Below, piece by piece: positions 35,720-43,849 of a stretch of DNA of 64,000 bases. A program made the translations under genes and the position numbers. The notes beneath the pieces are model-generated. The model saw nothing but the letters and a program-made list of their open reading frames with translations, did not search any database and was not told where the DNA came from. Source of the DNA: Pontibacter ruber. Its GTDB lineage: Bacteria; Bacteroidota; Bacteroidia; Cytophagales; Hymenobacteraceae. Position 1 is the stretch's first letter. Each line of letters starts with the position of its first letter. The stretch lies in contig NZ_JALPRR010000002.1 in the NCBI RefSeq assembly GCF_023630205.1, positions 860,899 through 924,898 on the forward strand, read 5' to 3'.

Positions 35720-36411
35720 AACTACTTATAACGTGTGAACACGGCGGCAACCAGGTACCACCTGAATACGCTTCTCTTTTCGACGGTCAGGAAGAAGTGC
35801 TTGCATCGCACCAGGGCTATGATATAGGAGCCCTGGACCTTTTTCATACTTTAAAGGAACTGGCAGATGTGAGCTTTTATGCTGAAACCAGCCGGCTCCT
35901 GGTTGAGCTGAACCGTTCGCAGCGTCACCCAAAGCTTTTCTCGGCAATTACCAAAGCGTTACCTGAAACAGAGAAGAAGAAAATTCTAAAGGTTCATTAC
36001 CATCCGTACCGCGAACGTGTGGAGCACATGATCCAGGACCTGGTATCAGCCGGAAGACAGGTGCTGCACATTGCTGTTCATTCGTTCACGCCGGTGCTGG
36101 ACGGGCAGGAACGCCAGGCGGATATTGGCCTTCTCTATGACCCGAAGCGCAGCCTGGAGCAGAACTTTTGTAAAACCTGGAAAGATAAGCTGCTGCAACA
36201 GCGCGATAAACTTCTGGTTCGGTTCAATTATCCTTACCTGGGTATTTCAGATGGTTTCCCTACGTACCTGCGTCGTAAATTTGATGCAGGAAGTTATGCC
36301 GGAATAGAGCTGGAGGTGAATCAGAAGTACCCGGCAGGCAACAACGAAGGTTGGCAACAACTGAAGCACACACTAAAGGAGTCGCTTCGGGAAGCAGTAG
36401 AAAAACAGTGA
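35713..36411 (+). CDS. N-formylglutamate amidohydrolase-like enzyme
   Basis: 232-aa zinc hydrolase of the N-formylglutamate amidohydrolase family. Motifs visible are TCEHGGN (7-13), HQGYDIGA, ETSRLLVELNRS and IAVHSFTP. The classical member frees formate from N-formylglutamate in histidine breakdown, but no hut genes are near. Here it closes the RLAN/GCS2 cassette with a 7-base overlap, so it more likely trims or hydrolyses an N-acyl or gamma-glutamyl product of that pathway (inference). Confidence 0.85.
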   Translation: MLKLLITCEHGGNQVPPEYASLFDGQEEVLASHQGYDIGALDLFHTLKELADVSFYAETSRLLVELNRSQRHPKLFSAITKALPETEKKKILKVHYHPYRERVEHMIQDLVSAGRQVLHIAVHSFTPVLDGQERQADIGLLYDPKRSLEQNFCKTWKDKLLQQRDKLLVRFNYPYLGISDGFPTYLRRKFDAGSYAGIELEVNQKYPAGNNEGWQQLKHTLKESLREAVEKQ

Positions 36412-36461
36412 ACTGCTCACAATGCTGCATAAAAGCATCCGTTGTTCAAACAAAACAATAA

Positions 36462-36481
36462 CTTAATATTTGTATATTAAG
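36462..36481. promoter_or_regulatory. inverted repeat upstream of the YqaE lipoprotein gene
   Basis: CTTAATAT (36462-36469), a 4-base spacer TTGT, and ATATTAAG (36474-36481) form an 8+8 palindrome in AT-rich DNA, 106 bases before the lipoprotein start and 50 bases after the upstream stop. There is no T-run, so an operator fits better than a terminator. Confidence 0.4.
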
Positions 36482-36587
36482 TATTGTAAGGGTTAAATTG
36501 AATTGTTTACGATCTCCTATAGGAAGTTTTTTGATCGTATCAGAAGCAGAATTAATAATTGAATACTTACATATAAATCACACAACT

Positions 36588-37184
36588 ATGAAGATCAAAA
36601 GTTTACTTCACCTGGTTATGGTATTGGTAGCAACACAGTTTATTTTTTCCTGCAGCTCTGCCAAGTATTATGAGTTTGCAGCAAACAAGCAGGCGCCATA
36701 CCATCAACTGAAACAAAAAGCGGCTTCTGAAGCAGCGCCAAGTGTAATGGAAGTAGCTATCGCCGCTGCCGAACAAAAAGCTTCCGAAAAACAGGCAGAG
36801 CCGGTTTTAGAAGCCAGCACAGCCCCTGTTGCCAGAAAAGCTACACCAAAAGCTGTAAGTATAAAAGCGCCAGCAGAAGCCAGCAAAGTAGCTCCAACTG
36901 TTACAGAAGCTGAAGCATTGGTAATGGCAAAAGATCGACTTGCTTCGATGACCAAAGCGGAGAAAAAAGAGCTGAAAAAAGAATTCCGTGAGGCACTTCG
37001 CCAGGAAAGAGGCGGCAGCAGAACAAACATTGTAGAAGTTATCCTGGCCATTTTGTTGCCACCGTTGGCTGTGTTCCTGCACGATGGTCTCGGCACATCT
37101 TTCTGGATCAATATCATTCTAACCCTGCTGTTCTTTATTCCAGGTGTTATACATGCCTTGCTGGTAGTAACAGACACGATCTAA
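36588..37184 (+). CDS. lipoprotein with C-terminal YqaE/Pmp3 domain
   Basis: 198-aa protein. ATG at 36588 (MKIKSLLHLV) is chosen because it begins a lipoprotein signal peptide with lipobox FIFSC (Cys23). An Ala/Lys/Glu-rich linker follows (about 35-140), ending in a KAEKKELKKEFREALR helix. The last 55 residues, NIVEVILAILLPPLAVFLHDGLG and onward to IPGVIHALLVV, match the two-helix YqaE/Pmp3 (UPF0057) family. Pmp3 proteins affect membrane potential and salt tolerance in yeast and plants. Fusion to a lipoprotein leader is the odd feature. Confidence 0.8.
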   Translation: MKIKSLLHLVMVLVATQFIFSCSSAKYYEFAANKQAPYHQLKQKAASEAAPSVMEVAIAAAEQKASEKQAEPVLEASTAPVARKATPKAVSIKAPAEASKVAPTVTEAEALVMAKDRLASMTKAEKKELKKEFREALRQERGGSRTNIVEVILAILLPPLAVFLHDGLGTSFWINIILTLLFFIPGVIHALLVVTDTI

Positions 37185-37206
37185 ACGGCATACGAAGTAC
37201 GCCATT

Positions 37207-37238
37207 ACAAAAGCACCGCTCCACAGCGGTGCTTTTGT
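37207..37238. terminator. terminator after the YqaE lipoprotein gene
   Basis: Perfect 14-base stem: ACAAAAGCACCGCT (37207-37220) with AGCGGTGCTTTTGT (37225-37238), loop CCAC. The U-tract is included in the stem's 3' arm. It lies 23 bases past the stop. Confidence 0.85.
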
Positions 37239-37366
37239 GGTTTAAAGACCCGGCTGCTCAGGAGTCTGGCTCAACCTCAGATTGCCTGTTGCGTTTTATA
37301 CTTGAATAGCTTTTTGCACAGGAGGTATACCTCATTGCAAAAGATAAACAGCAAACACATAGCCCC

Positions 37367-38317
37367 ATGGAGTACAAGGACTACTACAAAATACTGGGAG
37401 TAGAGAAGAGCGCCTCGCAGGCTGACATCAAAAAAGCCTACCGGGCGCTTGCCAAAAAATATCACCCGGATAAAACGAAAGGCGACAAAGCTGCAGAAGA
37501 GAAATTTAAAGACATCAGCGAAGCATACGAGGTACTAGGCGACGAAGCCAAACGCAAGCAATACGACGAGTTGGGGTCTAACTGGCGCCAGTTTCAGCAA
37601 GGCGGCTACGGAGGAAGTGGCCGCCAGTACCAGAGGCAGCCGGGCGGTGGCTTCGGTGGTGGTTACTACGAAGGCGACATGGGCGATATGTTTGGCGGCG
37701 CAGGCGGTGGCTTTTCCGATTTCTTTCAGCAGTTCTTTGGGGGCGGCGGTTTTGGTGGCCAGCGGGCTGGCGGTGGTGGCAGGGCCGCCAAAGGGCAGGA
37801 TTACGAAGCCGAGATGGAAATATCGCTGGAAGAAGCCTACAGCGGCACCTCGCGTTTGCTAAACCTGCACGGGCAGCAGCTGCGCATTACAACCAAGCCC
37901 GGTGTAGCCGACGGGCAGGTGCTTAAGATCAAAGGAAAAGGAGGACCTGCCGGAGCAGGCGGTACAGCCGGAGATCTTTACATGCGGGTGCTCGTGCGCA
38001 AGCATCCGGATTTTGAGCGCAAAGGCAATGACCTATACACAAAGCTGCCGCTGGATATGTACACCGCCATACTTGGAGGCGAAGCCCAGGTGCAGACGCT
38101 TACCGGACAGTTGAAGCTTAAGATTCCAGCAGGCACACAGAATGGCAAAGCCCTGCGCCTGAGAGGCAAAGGCATGCCGGTGTACGGCAAAACTGACCAG
38201 CACGGCGACCTGTACGTAGATATAGAGGTGAAACTGCCTACGCACTTGTCTGCAGAAGAGAGAGAGTTACTGCAGCGGCTCAGGGAACTGCACCAGGGCA
38301 AGGCAGCTAATGTATAA
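37367..38317 (+). CDS. DnaJ-family co-chaperone, CbpA type
   Basis: 316-aa Hsp40. J domain at 1-66 with the HPD motif at 33-35, which stimulates DnaK ATPase. A long Gly/Phe-rich region follows (about 80-145), then the two C-terminal substrate domains. There is no CxxCxGxG zinc finger, so it is a class-II CbpA-like protein rather than DnaJ proper. ATG at 37367. A small unknown gene starts 28 bases after the stop and may be its partner, although it does not look like CbpM. Confidence 0.9.
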   Translation: MEYKDYYKILGVEKSASQADIKKAYRALAKKYHPDKTKGDKAAEEKFKDISEAYEVLGDEAKRKQYDELGSNWRQFQQGGYGGSGRQYQRQPGGGFGGGYYEGDMGDMFGGAGGGFSDFFQQFFGGGGFGGQRAGGGGRAAKGQDYEAEMEISLEEAYSGTSRLLNLHGQQLRITTKPGVADGQVLKIKGKGGPAGAGGTAGDLYMRVLVRKHPDFERKGNDLYTKLPLDMYTAILGGEAQVQTLTGQLKLKIPAGTQNGKALRLRGKGMPVYGKTDQHGDLYVDIEVKLPTHLSAEERELLQRLRELHQGKAANV

Positions 38318-38345
38318 ATGAACCGATACCTTAAACAGCGTAACT

Positions 38346-38699
38346 ATGTTAATGACCATCGAACCGATCACGGCACATACACCCCTCAATGATTTTGTCG
38401 ATAACCTGGCAGAAAGCCATCTGACCTGTTATGCCAGCGATCTGATCAGGTGCGAAGGATGCCGCAATTTCGAGGAGTTAAGCCAGGCTGTAAAACGAGC
38501 CACCGAAGTATGCAATTGCATGCACATGCCCCTGCAGGAAAACTTTAAGGTTGTTTACCGCTCGCAGAACGGAGAGGTGGTGCAGGACTGGAAACTCTCT
38601 CCTGTAGCCTATATGCTTACCATGCTGAATGCGGATGCCCGCAGCAATGTAGTTGCCAGGCTTCAGGTAGAAATGGTTAAACGCATGATGAATGCTTAA
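38346..38699 (+). CDS. hypothetical protein downstream of the DnaJ gene
   Basis: 117-aa soluble protein of unknown family. It has cysteines in CYASDLIRCEGCRNF (28-42) and CNCMHMP (57-63), which could bind a metal, and a helical C-terminus rich in Met. It lacks the MerR-like pattern of CbpM. The start is ATG at 38346, with another Met two codons on. The last 4 bases overlap the convergent pseudouridine synthase gene. Co-transcription with the DnaJ gene is likely from the 28-base spacing. Confidence 0.6.
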   Translation: MLMTIEPITAHTPLNDFVDNLAESHLTCYASDLIRCEGCRNFEELSQAVKRATEVCNCMHMPLQENFKVVYRSQNGEVVQDWKLSPVAYMLTMLNADARSNVVARLQVEMVKRMMNA

Positions 38700-39466
38700 C
38701 TGGATAACTCCGGTAAAGGTATAGGTACGCCAGCATGTTGCAGTGCTTCTTGCCAGTTAAACTGCTGGCATAACCGGAGCATGTTCTTTGGTATGGCTGC
38801 CTCCAGCACCATAGCCTCTCCGGTATACGGGTGCTTAAATCCAAGCTGCGCCGAGTGCAGTAACATAGATGGGCTGTCCATTTCCTCTAAGAACATCTTG
38901 TTATGGCGCCAGTCGCCGTGGCGCTTGTCGCCTACAATGTAATGTCGGATATGGGCAAAGTGCTTCCGGATCTGGTGCATGCGGCCGGTTTCCGGCTGTA
39001 CCTGCACCAGCGAGTAACGGGCACTGGCATAACGACCAACCGGTATAGGCAATTCTACGGTTGCCAGGCGCGTAAAATGGGTAAGGGCTTCCTGCGGTGC
39101 TTTGTGTTTGTGATCTTTATCTGGCCGGATGGGGCTGTCGATGCTTCCTTGCTCAGGGGCATAGCCGCGAACGATGGCGTAGTATACTTTGCTTACCTGG
39201 CGCTCTTCAAAGGCTTTTACCAGGTGTGTGGTTGCCTCAGCATTTTTAGCAAACAGCAGCACTCCCGAGGTACCCCGGTCCAACCGGTGGACGGCATACA
39301 CCGGATACCCCAGTTGATCTCGCAACAGCTGTAATGCAAACTCTTTTTTCTCTTCAGCAATTCGGGTACGGTGTACGAGCAGGCCATTCGGCTTGTTTAC
39401 TGCCACATACTGCGCGTCTTCATAAATAATCTCTAACACAACAGGCTGTTTCTGGTAAAGCTGCAA
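38696..39466 (-). CDS. truC: RluA-family pseudouridine synthase, TruC-like
   Basis: 256-aa enzyme that isomerises uridine in RNA. The catalytic aspartate is Asp63 in HRLDRGTSG, and GRMHQIRKHFAHIRH is the usual substrate-binding region. No N-terminal S4 domain is present. Length and the segment KPNGLLVHRT resemble E. coli TruC, which modifies tRNA at U65. The frame opens with TTG at 39466; GTG at 39439 is an alternative start. The exact target is inferred by similarity. Confidence 0.82.
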   Translation of the reverse strand: MQLYQKQPVVLEIIYEDAQYVAVNKPNGLLVHRTRIAEEKKEFALQLLRDQLGYPVYAVHRLDRGTSGVLLFAKNAEATTHLVKAFEERQVSKVYYAIVRGYAPEQGSIDSPIRPDKDHKHKAPQEALTHFTRLATVELPIPVGRYASARYSLVQVQPETGRMHQIRKHFAHIRHYIVGDKRHGDWRHNKMFLEEMDSPSMLLHSAQLGFKHPYTGEAMVLEAAIPKNMLRLCQQFNWQEALQHAGVPIPLPELSS

Positions 39467-39625
39467 AGATAACGATAAACCAGCCTTGCTACAGCTTTTT
39501 GTTGGTGCTCCTTCTCCGAAACCCCTTACTTAAAGCTTTTACCTGCGTAAAGCTTTTGAATGGCAGAAAAGGCTGGTATACTTGCTGCCTCAAAGTATAA
39601 AAGTATAAAATCGAGAGAAGGCGCT

Positions 39626-39829
39626 ATGGCATTATCGTTTGATAACCTGAGAAGAGGAAAAAAGTATGGGTTGCAGAACTACGGGGAGGTATTCGAATTC
39701 CAGGTGGTGGACATGCCGGAAGAAGGCGCCTACAAAGTTAAGGACCTCAACACCCTGGAAACATTCCTGCTGCACGACCTGGTAAAGTATGGCCGAGGCA
39801 AAGATTTCGACTTATTCGAGCTCGACTAA
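39626..39829 (+). CDS. small conserved hypothetical protein
   Basis: 67-aa acidic/basic mixed protein starting MALSFDNLRRGKKYGLQNYG and ending in acidic FDLFELD. The frame opens at 39560, but the ATG at 39626 follows a purine-rich AGAGAAGG and gives a compact domain, while the upstream codons are built from two AAGTATAA words. No family recognised. Convergent with the next gene. Confidence 0.6.
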   Translation: MALSFDNLRRGKKYGLQNYGEVFEFQVVDMPEEGAYKVKDLNTLETFLLHDLVKYGRGKDFDLFELD

Positions 39830-39844
39830 TGTACGTTTATACTT

Positions 39845-40108
39845 TCAGGTACTGCGGCTTACCTTTCCTTTCAACTCCCAGTGGCTGCGTTGTATATCGT
39901 TGCTGTTAGGTTTGCGGATAATGCGCCGAACGTAGCGCTCGCCGGCAATGGCACCATCCTCCCGGCGTTTCCCGATAAACAGGGTCACCGGTTCTCCAAG
40001 CTCATTGGTGATAAAGGTTAAGTCTTTGCCGTGGTATATCTGGTCGATGCGGGCGTCGGGCGCATACGTTTTGCTCAGTATATCTTCCAGTTTCGCGTTT
40101 AGTGCCAT
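39845..40108 (-). CDS. small conserved hypothetical protein
   Basis: 87-aa basic protein (MALNAKLEDILSKTYAP..) with a beta-rich middle (TLFIGKRREDGAIAGERYVRRII). No signal peptide, membrane segment or recognised motif. The ATG at 40108 and high basic content suggest a small nucleic-acid- or protein-binding protein, but this is a guess. Its stop lies 15 bases from the convergent 67-aa gene. Confidence 0.55.
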   Translation of the reverse strand: MALNAKLEDILSKTYAPDARIDQIYHGKDLTFITNELGEPVTLFIGKRREDGAIAGERYVRRIIRKPNSNDIQRSHWELKGKVSRST

Positions 40109-40204
40109 AGCAGGTTTTTACCAATCACATACGCAAAACAAAAGATGGGGTAATTCTTATCTTGTTTGATCACGGATTTAGTTGCGGCTTAACAGCAGAA
40201 CACC

Positions 40205-40627
40205 CTATGCCGAAGCAGACATGCTCTGGTCCTGAAAAAGCCAGGACAAGGCAAGGTCAACATTACCGAAAATTTCAAAATCGATGGTATGGGACGTAAT
40301 GCTGTTGAACCGATCCAAAACTTTGCGAAAAACGACTTCCTGGAACACGTCCAGGGGTACTACTTTGGCAAAGCGCACAATTCTGGTATTGTACAGGTAA
40401 CGGGCACCGGCTTCTGTTGCAAAACGTTGCATGGCCATGTCCATGTTGGTGCCTGTGCTGTTATCGGATAGCCAATGTGTAACTTTATACTGAACTGCAA
40501 GCTCCAGCCCGATAGTAAAGCAATCTTTAAAACTCTGATAATCAGGTTGGGTTAGCCAGGTAAGTTTAAGCAGGCTTTTGTCCTGAAACACCTCAATGGT
40601 GCAGTTCGCGTCATGAAAGAAGAGCAT
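40205..40627 (-). CDS. STAS/SpoIIAA-like small protein, paralogue A
   Basis: 140-aa soluble alpha/beta protein. Its layout is a strand IEVFQDKSLLKLTWLTQ, a helix QSFKDCFTIGLELAVQ, a strand THWLSDNS, a basic VRFAKVVPL centre and a C-terminal DLALSWLFQ helix. It matches the gene at 40807 in this layout. Such proteins are common in Bacteroidota and resemble STAS/SpoIIAA-like folds. The two genes are divergent with 179 AT-rich bases between them. Confidence 0.6.
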   Translation of the reverse strand: MLFFHDANCTIEVFQDKSLLKLTWLTQPDYQSFKDCFTIGLELAVQYKVTHWLSDNSTGTNMDMAMQRFATEAGARYLYNTRIVRFAKVVPLDVFQEVVFRKVLDRFNSITSHTIDFEIFGNVDLALSWLFQDQSMSASA

Positions 40628-40806
40628 ATCCTTTAAAGCTGTTAGGGTATGGGCATGCGGGCTAAGTGCCTCGCATTTTGTAGAGGTATAACAACCATAC
40701 CAGGATATAATTCAATGATTTAATATTAAATAAGAAAATTACAACTTTTTACCCCTGCTCCCGATAATATAATTAGAAAAGTACTTTACTTTTTAGTAGG
40801 GGTGCA

Positions 40807-41235
40807 ATGTATAACCTGGAGATGGGAAAGAGAACAGATACTCTTTATACGAGTGAGTATCTAACTATAAAGTGGCACGAAGAAAAAGGCTACCTGTTGG
40901 CAGACTGGTCAGGTATACTGGATGCCAACCGGGCCAGGGCTGGTTGTACCCAGGTTTTGCAATGCCTTAACCAGCAGCCTGCATCCAAGATCCTTAATAA
41001 CAACACCAAAGTTACCGGCCATTACCCTGGTGCCATAGACTGGGTAGGCAGAGTATGGTTTCCCTCTATGCATAGTTTAGGAGTGAAGTATTTTGCCTGG
41101 GTGTACTCACCGGATTTTTATACCCAGCTTAATATAGATGAGATCGTACGGTTAAGTTCTAAAGTAAAGATACAGACTTTCTATGATCTGGAGTCTGCGG
41201 AGCTGTGGCTGTTGCATTTGGAAAACAGTGCCTGA
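40807..41235 (+). CDS. STAS/SpoIIAA-like small protein, paralogue B
   Basis: 142-aa relative of the divergent neighbour, with a matching plan: strand YLTIKWHEEKGYLLADWSG, helix, strand SKILNNNTKVTG, central VKYFAWVYSPDFY and a C-terminal DLESAELWLLHLE helix. The ATG at 40807 is used; a second Met is at residue 6. No membrane segment or enzyme motif. A regulatory role by protein contact would fit a STAS-like fold but is unproven. Confidence 0.6.
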   Translation: MYNLEMGKRTDTLYTSEYLTIKWHEEKGYLLADWSGILDANRARAGCTQVLQCLNQQPASKILNNNTKVTGHYPGAIDWVGRVWFPSMHSLGVKYFAWVYSPDFYTQLNIDEIVRLSSKVKIQTFYDLESAELWLLHLENSA

Positions 41236-41375
41236 GCCATTCGTTTAAACTATTGTATTAAACTTATATCAAATGATGTACTGCAATACAATAGGCAGTA
41301 GCTTATACCGTTCTGAGTTTATCACGATTCCTTGTACGCAGCACCTATTGTGTGTAAGTTTTAAAGAAGAGCATC

Positions 41376-41648
41376 ATGGAAATACAACAAGCCCATTACT
41401 TTGTTTACATATTTGGTAATCAATCGCGTTCAGATTTACAAATAGGAATAGCAGACAACCTGCACCAGCACGTGAAAGCGCAGCGCGAGACTTCAGGTGG
41501 TCATGCCCTTGTTTACTATGAGCATTACGACATTAAAGAGGTAGCCCAGAATCGGGAGCGGCAGATAAAGGGCGGTTCTTACGAAGCAACGTTTCGCCTG
41601 GTGGAATCGATGAACCCAAACTGGCTCGACCTGAGCGATATGCTCTAA
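41376..41648 (+). CDS. degenerate GIY-YIG domain protein
   Basis: 90-aa single-domain protein with the GIY-YIG nuclease fold pattern: HYFVYIFGNQ at the start, DLQIGIADNLHQHV where active members have YTG..DLxxR, and ALVYYEHYDIKEVAQNRERQIK then VESMNPNWLDLS, all typical of the small YhbQ/UPF0213 group. The second catalytic Tyr is Gln and the catalytic Arg is missing, while the late Glu is kept. It may have lost cleavage activity and kept nucleic-acid binding. Confidence 0.72.
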   Translation: MEIQQAHYFVYIFGNQSRSDLQIGIADNLHQHVKAQRETSGGHALVYYEHYDIKEVAQNRERQIKGGSYEATFRLVESMNPNWLDLSDML

Positions 41649-41847
41649 TCAACCCGAAATTCTTTCTTTTTCAGGTAAATCAAGGCTAATAAAGTAGCGC
41701 CAGCTTAAAAATTAGCCGAGAACAGCTATTTATACTTTTGTAAAAGCGCTTTTCAAACTAATTCTTTCCCTGCCGCGTTTTGAGTATCTTTGAAAACAGT
41801 TTTGCCCGGCTAAAGTAACGGGTATTATTTTCAACGGATACCTCTCC

Positions 41848-42843
41848 ATGATCAATGTGAACAGGCAAAGGGAAGCAATCAGGCTGCAGATTTTTGTGGT
41901 ACTGGTAGGTGTACTGTTGCTGATTGCCAAGTTTGTTGCCTTCTTCGTTACCAACTCCAACGCTATCCTCACCGATGCGCTGGAATCCATTATCAACGTG
42001 GTGGCCGGGCTGTTTTCTCTCTACAGCCTGGTATTGTCTTCAAGGCCCAAGGACCTGAACCATCCTTACGGGCACGGTAAGATCGAATTCGTGGCAGCTA
42101 CCCTGGAGGGATCTCTTATCCTGGTAGCGGGCGGCGCCATCATCTTCAAGTCTTTTTATAACCTTTTCGAGCCGGTGGTGCTACATAAGCTGGACTATGG
42201 TATTTACCTGACCGCAGCTGCCGGTATCATCAACTATGTAGTTGGCTACCTGACCGAACGTAAAGGAAACCACACCAAATCGATGGTGCTGGTAGCAGGA
42301 GGGAAGCACCTGAAAACGGACGCCTACTCCACGGCGGGCATTCTGGTAGGCCTTCTGCTCATTTATCTTACCGGGCAGGTATGGCTCGATAGCGTGGTCG
42401 CCATTATTTTCGGCGCGCTCATTTGCTTTACCGGATACCGCATTCTGAGGGCCTCTCTGGCTGGCATCATGGATGAGGCAGATTATGAGCTCCTGCAGCG
42501 GATTGTAAAAGTACTCAACGAGAACCGGCGCGAGAACTGGATTGACATCCACAACCTGCGAGTCATCAAGTATGGCGCAACCTTGCACATCGACTGCCAC
42601 CTGACTGTGCCCTGGTACCTGACAGTACTCGAAGCCCACGACGAGGTGGAACAACTTGCCTTGCTTATCCGTGAGAAAATTGATCCGGCCATTGAGCTAT
42701 TTATCCATACCGACCCGTGTGTTGTGGAATCCTGCAGCATCTGTTCCAAAGAGGGATGTGATGTGCGACGCCAACCGTTCCAGCAGCGGATTGAATGGGA
42801 CTTCGATAAAGTAATAGCCGATAAAAAACACGGTTTGTATTAA
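41848..42843 (+). CDS. cation diffusion facilitator (CDF) transporter
   Basis: 331-aa inner-membrane metal exporter with six helices and a C-terminal cytoplasmic domain. Compared with E. coli YiiP, the helix-5 zinc ligands are kept (His154, Asp158). The helix-2 pair reads Glu46 and Asn50 instead of two aspartates. The NHPYGHGK loop is intact. The C-terminus carries extra cysteines in DPCVVESCSICSKEGC (about 289-304), which could bind metal. Metal specificity may therefore differ from Zn2+. Confidence 0.88.
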   Translation: MINVNRQREAIRLQIFVVLVGVLLLIAKFVAFFVTNSNAILTDALESIINVVAGLFSLYSLVLSSRPKDLNHPYGHGKIEFVAATLEGSLILVAGGAIIFKSFYNLFEPVVLHKLDYGIYLTAAAGIINYVVGYLTERKGNHTKSMVLVAGGKHLKTDAYSTAGILVGLLLIYLTGQVWLDSVVAIIFGALICFTGYRILRASLAGIMDEADYELLQRIVKVLNENRRENWIDIHNLRVIKYGATLHIDCHLTVPWYLTVLEAHDEVEQLALLIREKIDPAIELFIHTDPCVVESCSICSKEGCDVRRQPFQQRIEWDFDKVIADKKHGLY

Positions 42844-43028
42844 TGTATTCGTACAAGCTGTACTCCGTGCTAAACACCAGAAAACTACTGATTTGCTTTA
42901 TGATAGAAGTATAGTTCTCTGTTTTGCCTGAGGCTGGCTTTTGCGTAAATTTTCAAACTATACTTAATAAAGTATAACTATATCGGCAGAGGAAGGTTTA
43001 CGTAGGTAAGAAAGGAGGATTAGGCAGT

Positions 43029-43712
43029 ATGGCAGTACGTATTACACAAATTTTATTCTTATCCATTCTCGCCATGTGGGCCTGTACCGATGGCACATCA
43101 GGGCGCCTGCAAGCAGAGGAAAGCAGCTTTTCCTATGGTTTAAGTGAGGACACAGCGAGTCGGGCGAAGGCAACTTTTGCCGGAGGTTGCTTCTGGTGCA
43201 CGGAAGCATACTTTGAGCGTTTGCAGGGAGTGTCGGCTGTTGTATCGGGGTATGCCGGCGGAAAAGAGAAAAACCCTACTTACCAGGAGGTAAGTGCGGG
43301 CAGAACAGGGCATGCAGAGGCAGTGCAGGTATACTACAATCCTGCTGTTATTTCGTACGAAGAGCTGCTGGAGGTATTTTTCGCCACCCATGACCCCACT
43401 ACCCTGAACCGCCAGGGACCTGATTACGGCAAACAATACCGCTCCGTAGTTTTTTACCGAGACGACCAGGAGAAAAAGCAGGTACAGAAGTATATCAGGG
43501 AGTTGGAAGAGGCGGGCACCTATCGTAATAAAATCGTAACGCAAGTGGTGCCTTTTACCAAGTTCTACAAAGCCGAAGAATACCACCAGGACTATTACCG
43601 CCGTAACCCGGATGACCCTTACGTGGTTCAGGTGGCTCGCCCGAAAGTGCTCAAGTTCGAAGATGCCTTCCGTAACCGGCTCAAGTCAGATCTGCAGGAG
43701 GCCAGCCAGTAA
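43029..43712 (+). CDS. msrA: exported peptide-methionine (S)-S-oxide reductase
   Basis: 227-aa MsrA repairing oxidised methionine. The catalytic motif GCFWCTE is at 53-59 (Cys54), with GYAGGKEKNPTYQEV and GHAEAVQVYY downstream. The N-terminus is a lipoprotein signal with lipobox AMWAC (Cys19), so it is probably anchored in the envelope rather than cytosolic. A strong ribosome-binding site AAAGGAGG lies about 10 bases upstream of ATG 43029. Three AAGTATA heptamers lie within 70 bases in the upstream gap. Confidence 0.93.
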   Translation: MAVRITQILFLSILAMWACTDGTSGRLQAEESSFSYGLSEDTASRAKATFAGGCFWCTEAYFERLQGVSAVVSGYAGGKEKNPTYQEVSAGRTGHAEAVQVYYNPAVISYEELLEVFFATHDPTTLNRQGPDYGKQYRSVVFYRDDQEKKQVQKYIRELEEAGTYRNKIVTQVVPFTKFYKAEEYHQDYYRRNPDDPYVVQVARPKVLKFEDAFRNRLKSDLQEASQ

Positions 43713-43849
43713 TCCTTGTGCTGGCAAGATCAAGCTCATTACTGCTTTAATCATAACCAGAACCTGTTTTTCTATACTTATCCTACCAATTTACAGGTAG
43801 CCACGTATGTAGCTTACAATTAATATGTGCAACCTAACTAAATAAAACT

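Noticed and set aside
41848..42843. Loss of all helix-5 metal ligands in the CDF transporter
   Set aside because: A first alignment misplaced the helix. Matching GKHLKTDAYSTAGILVG to YiiP shows His154 and Asp158 are kept.
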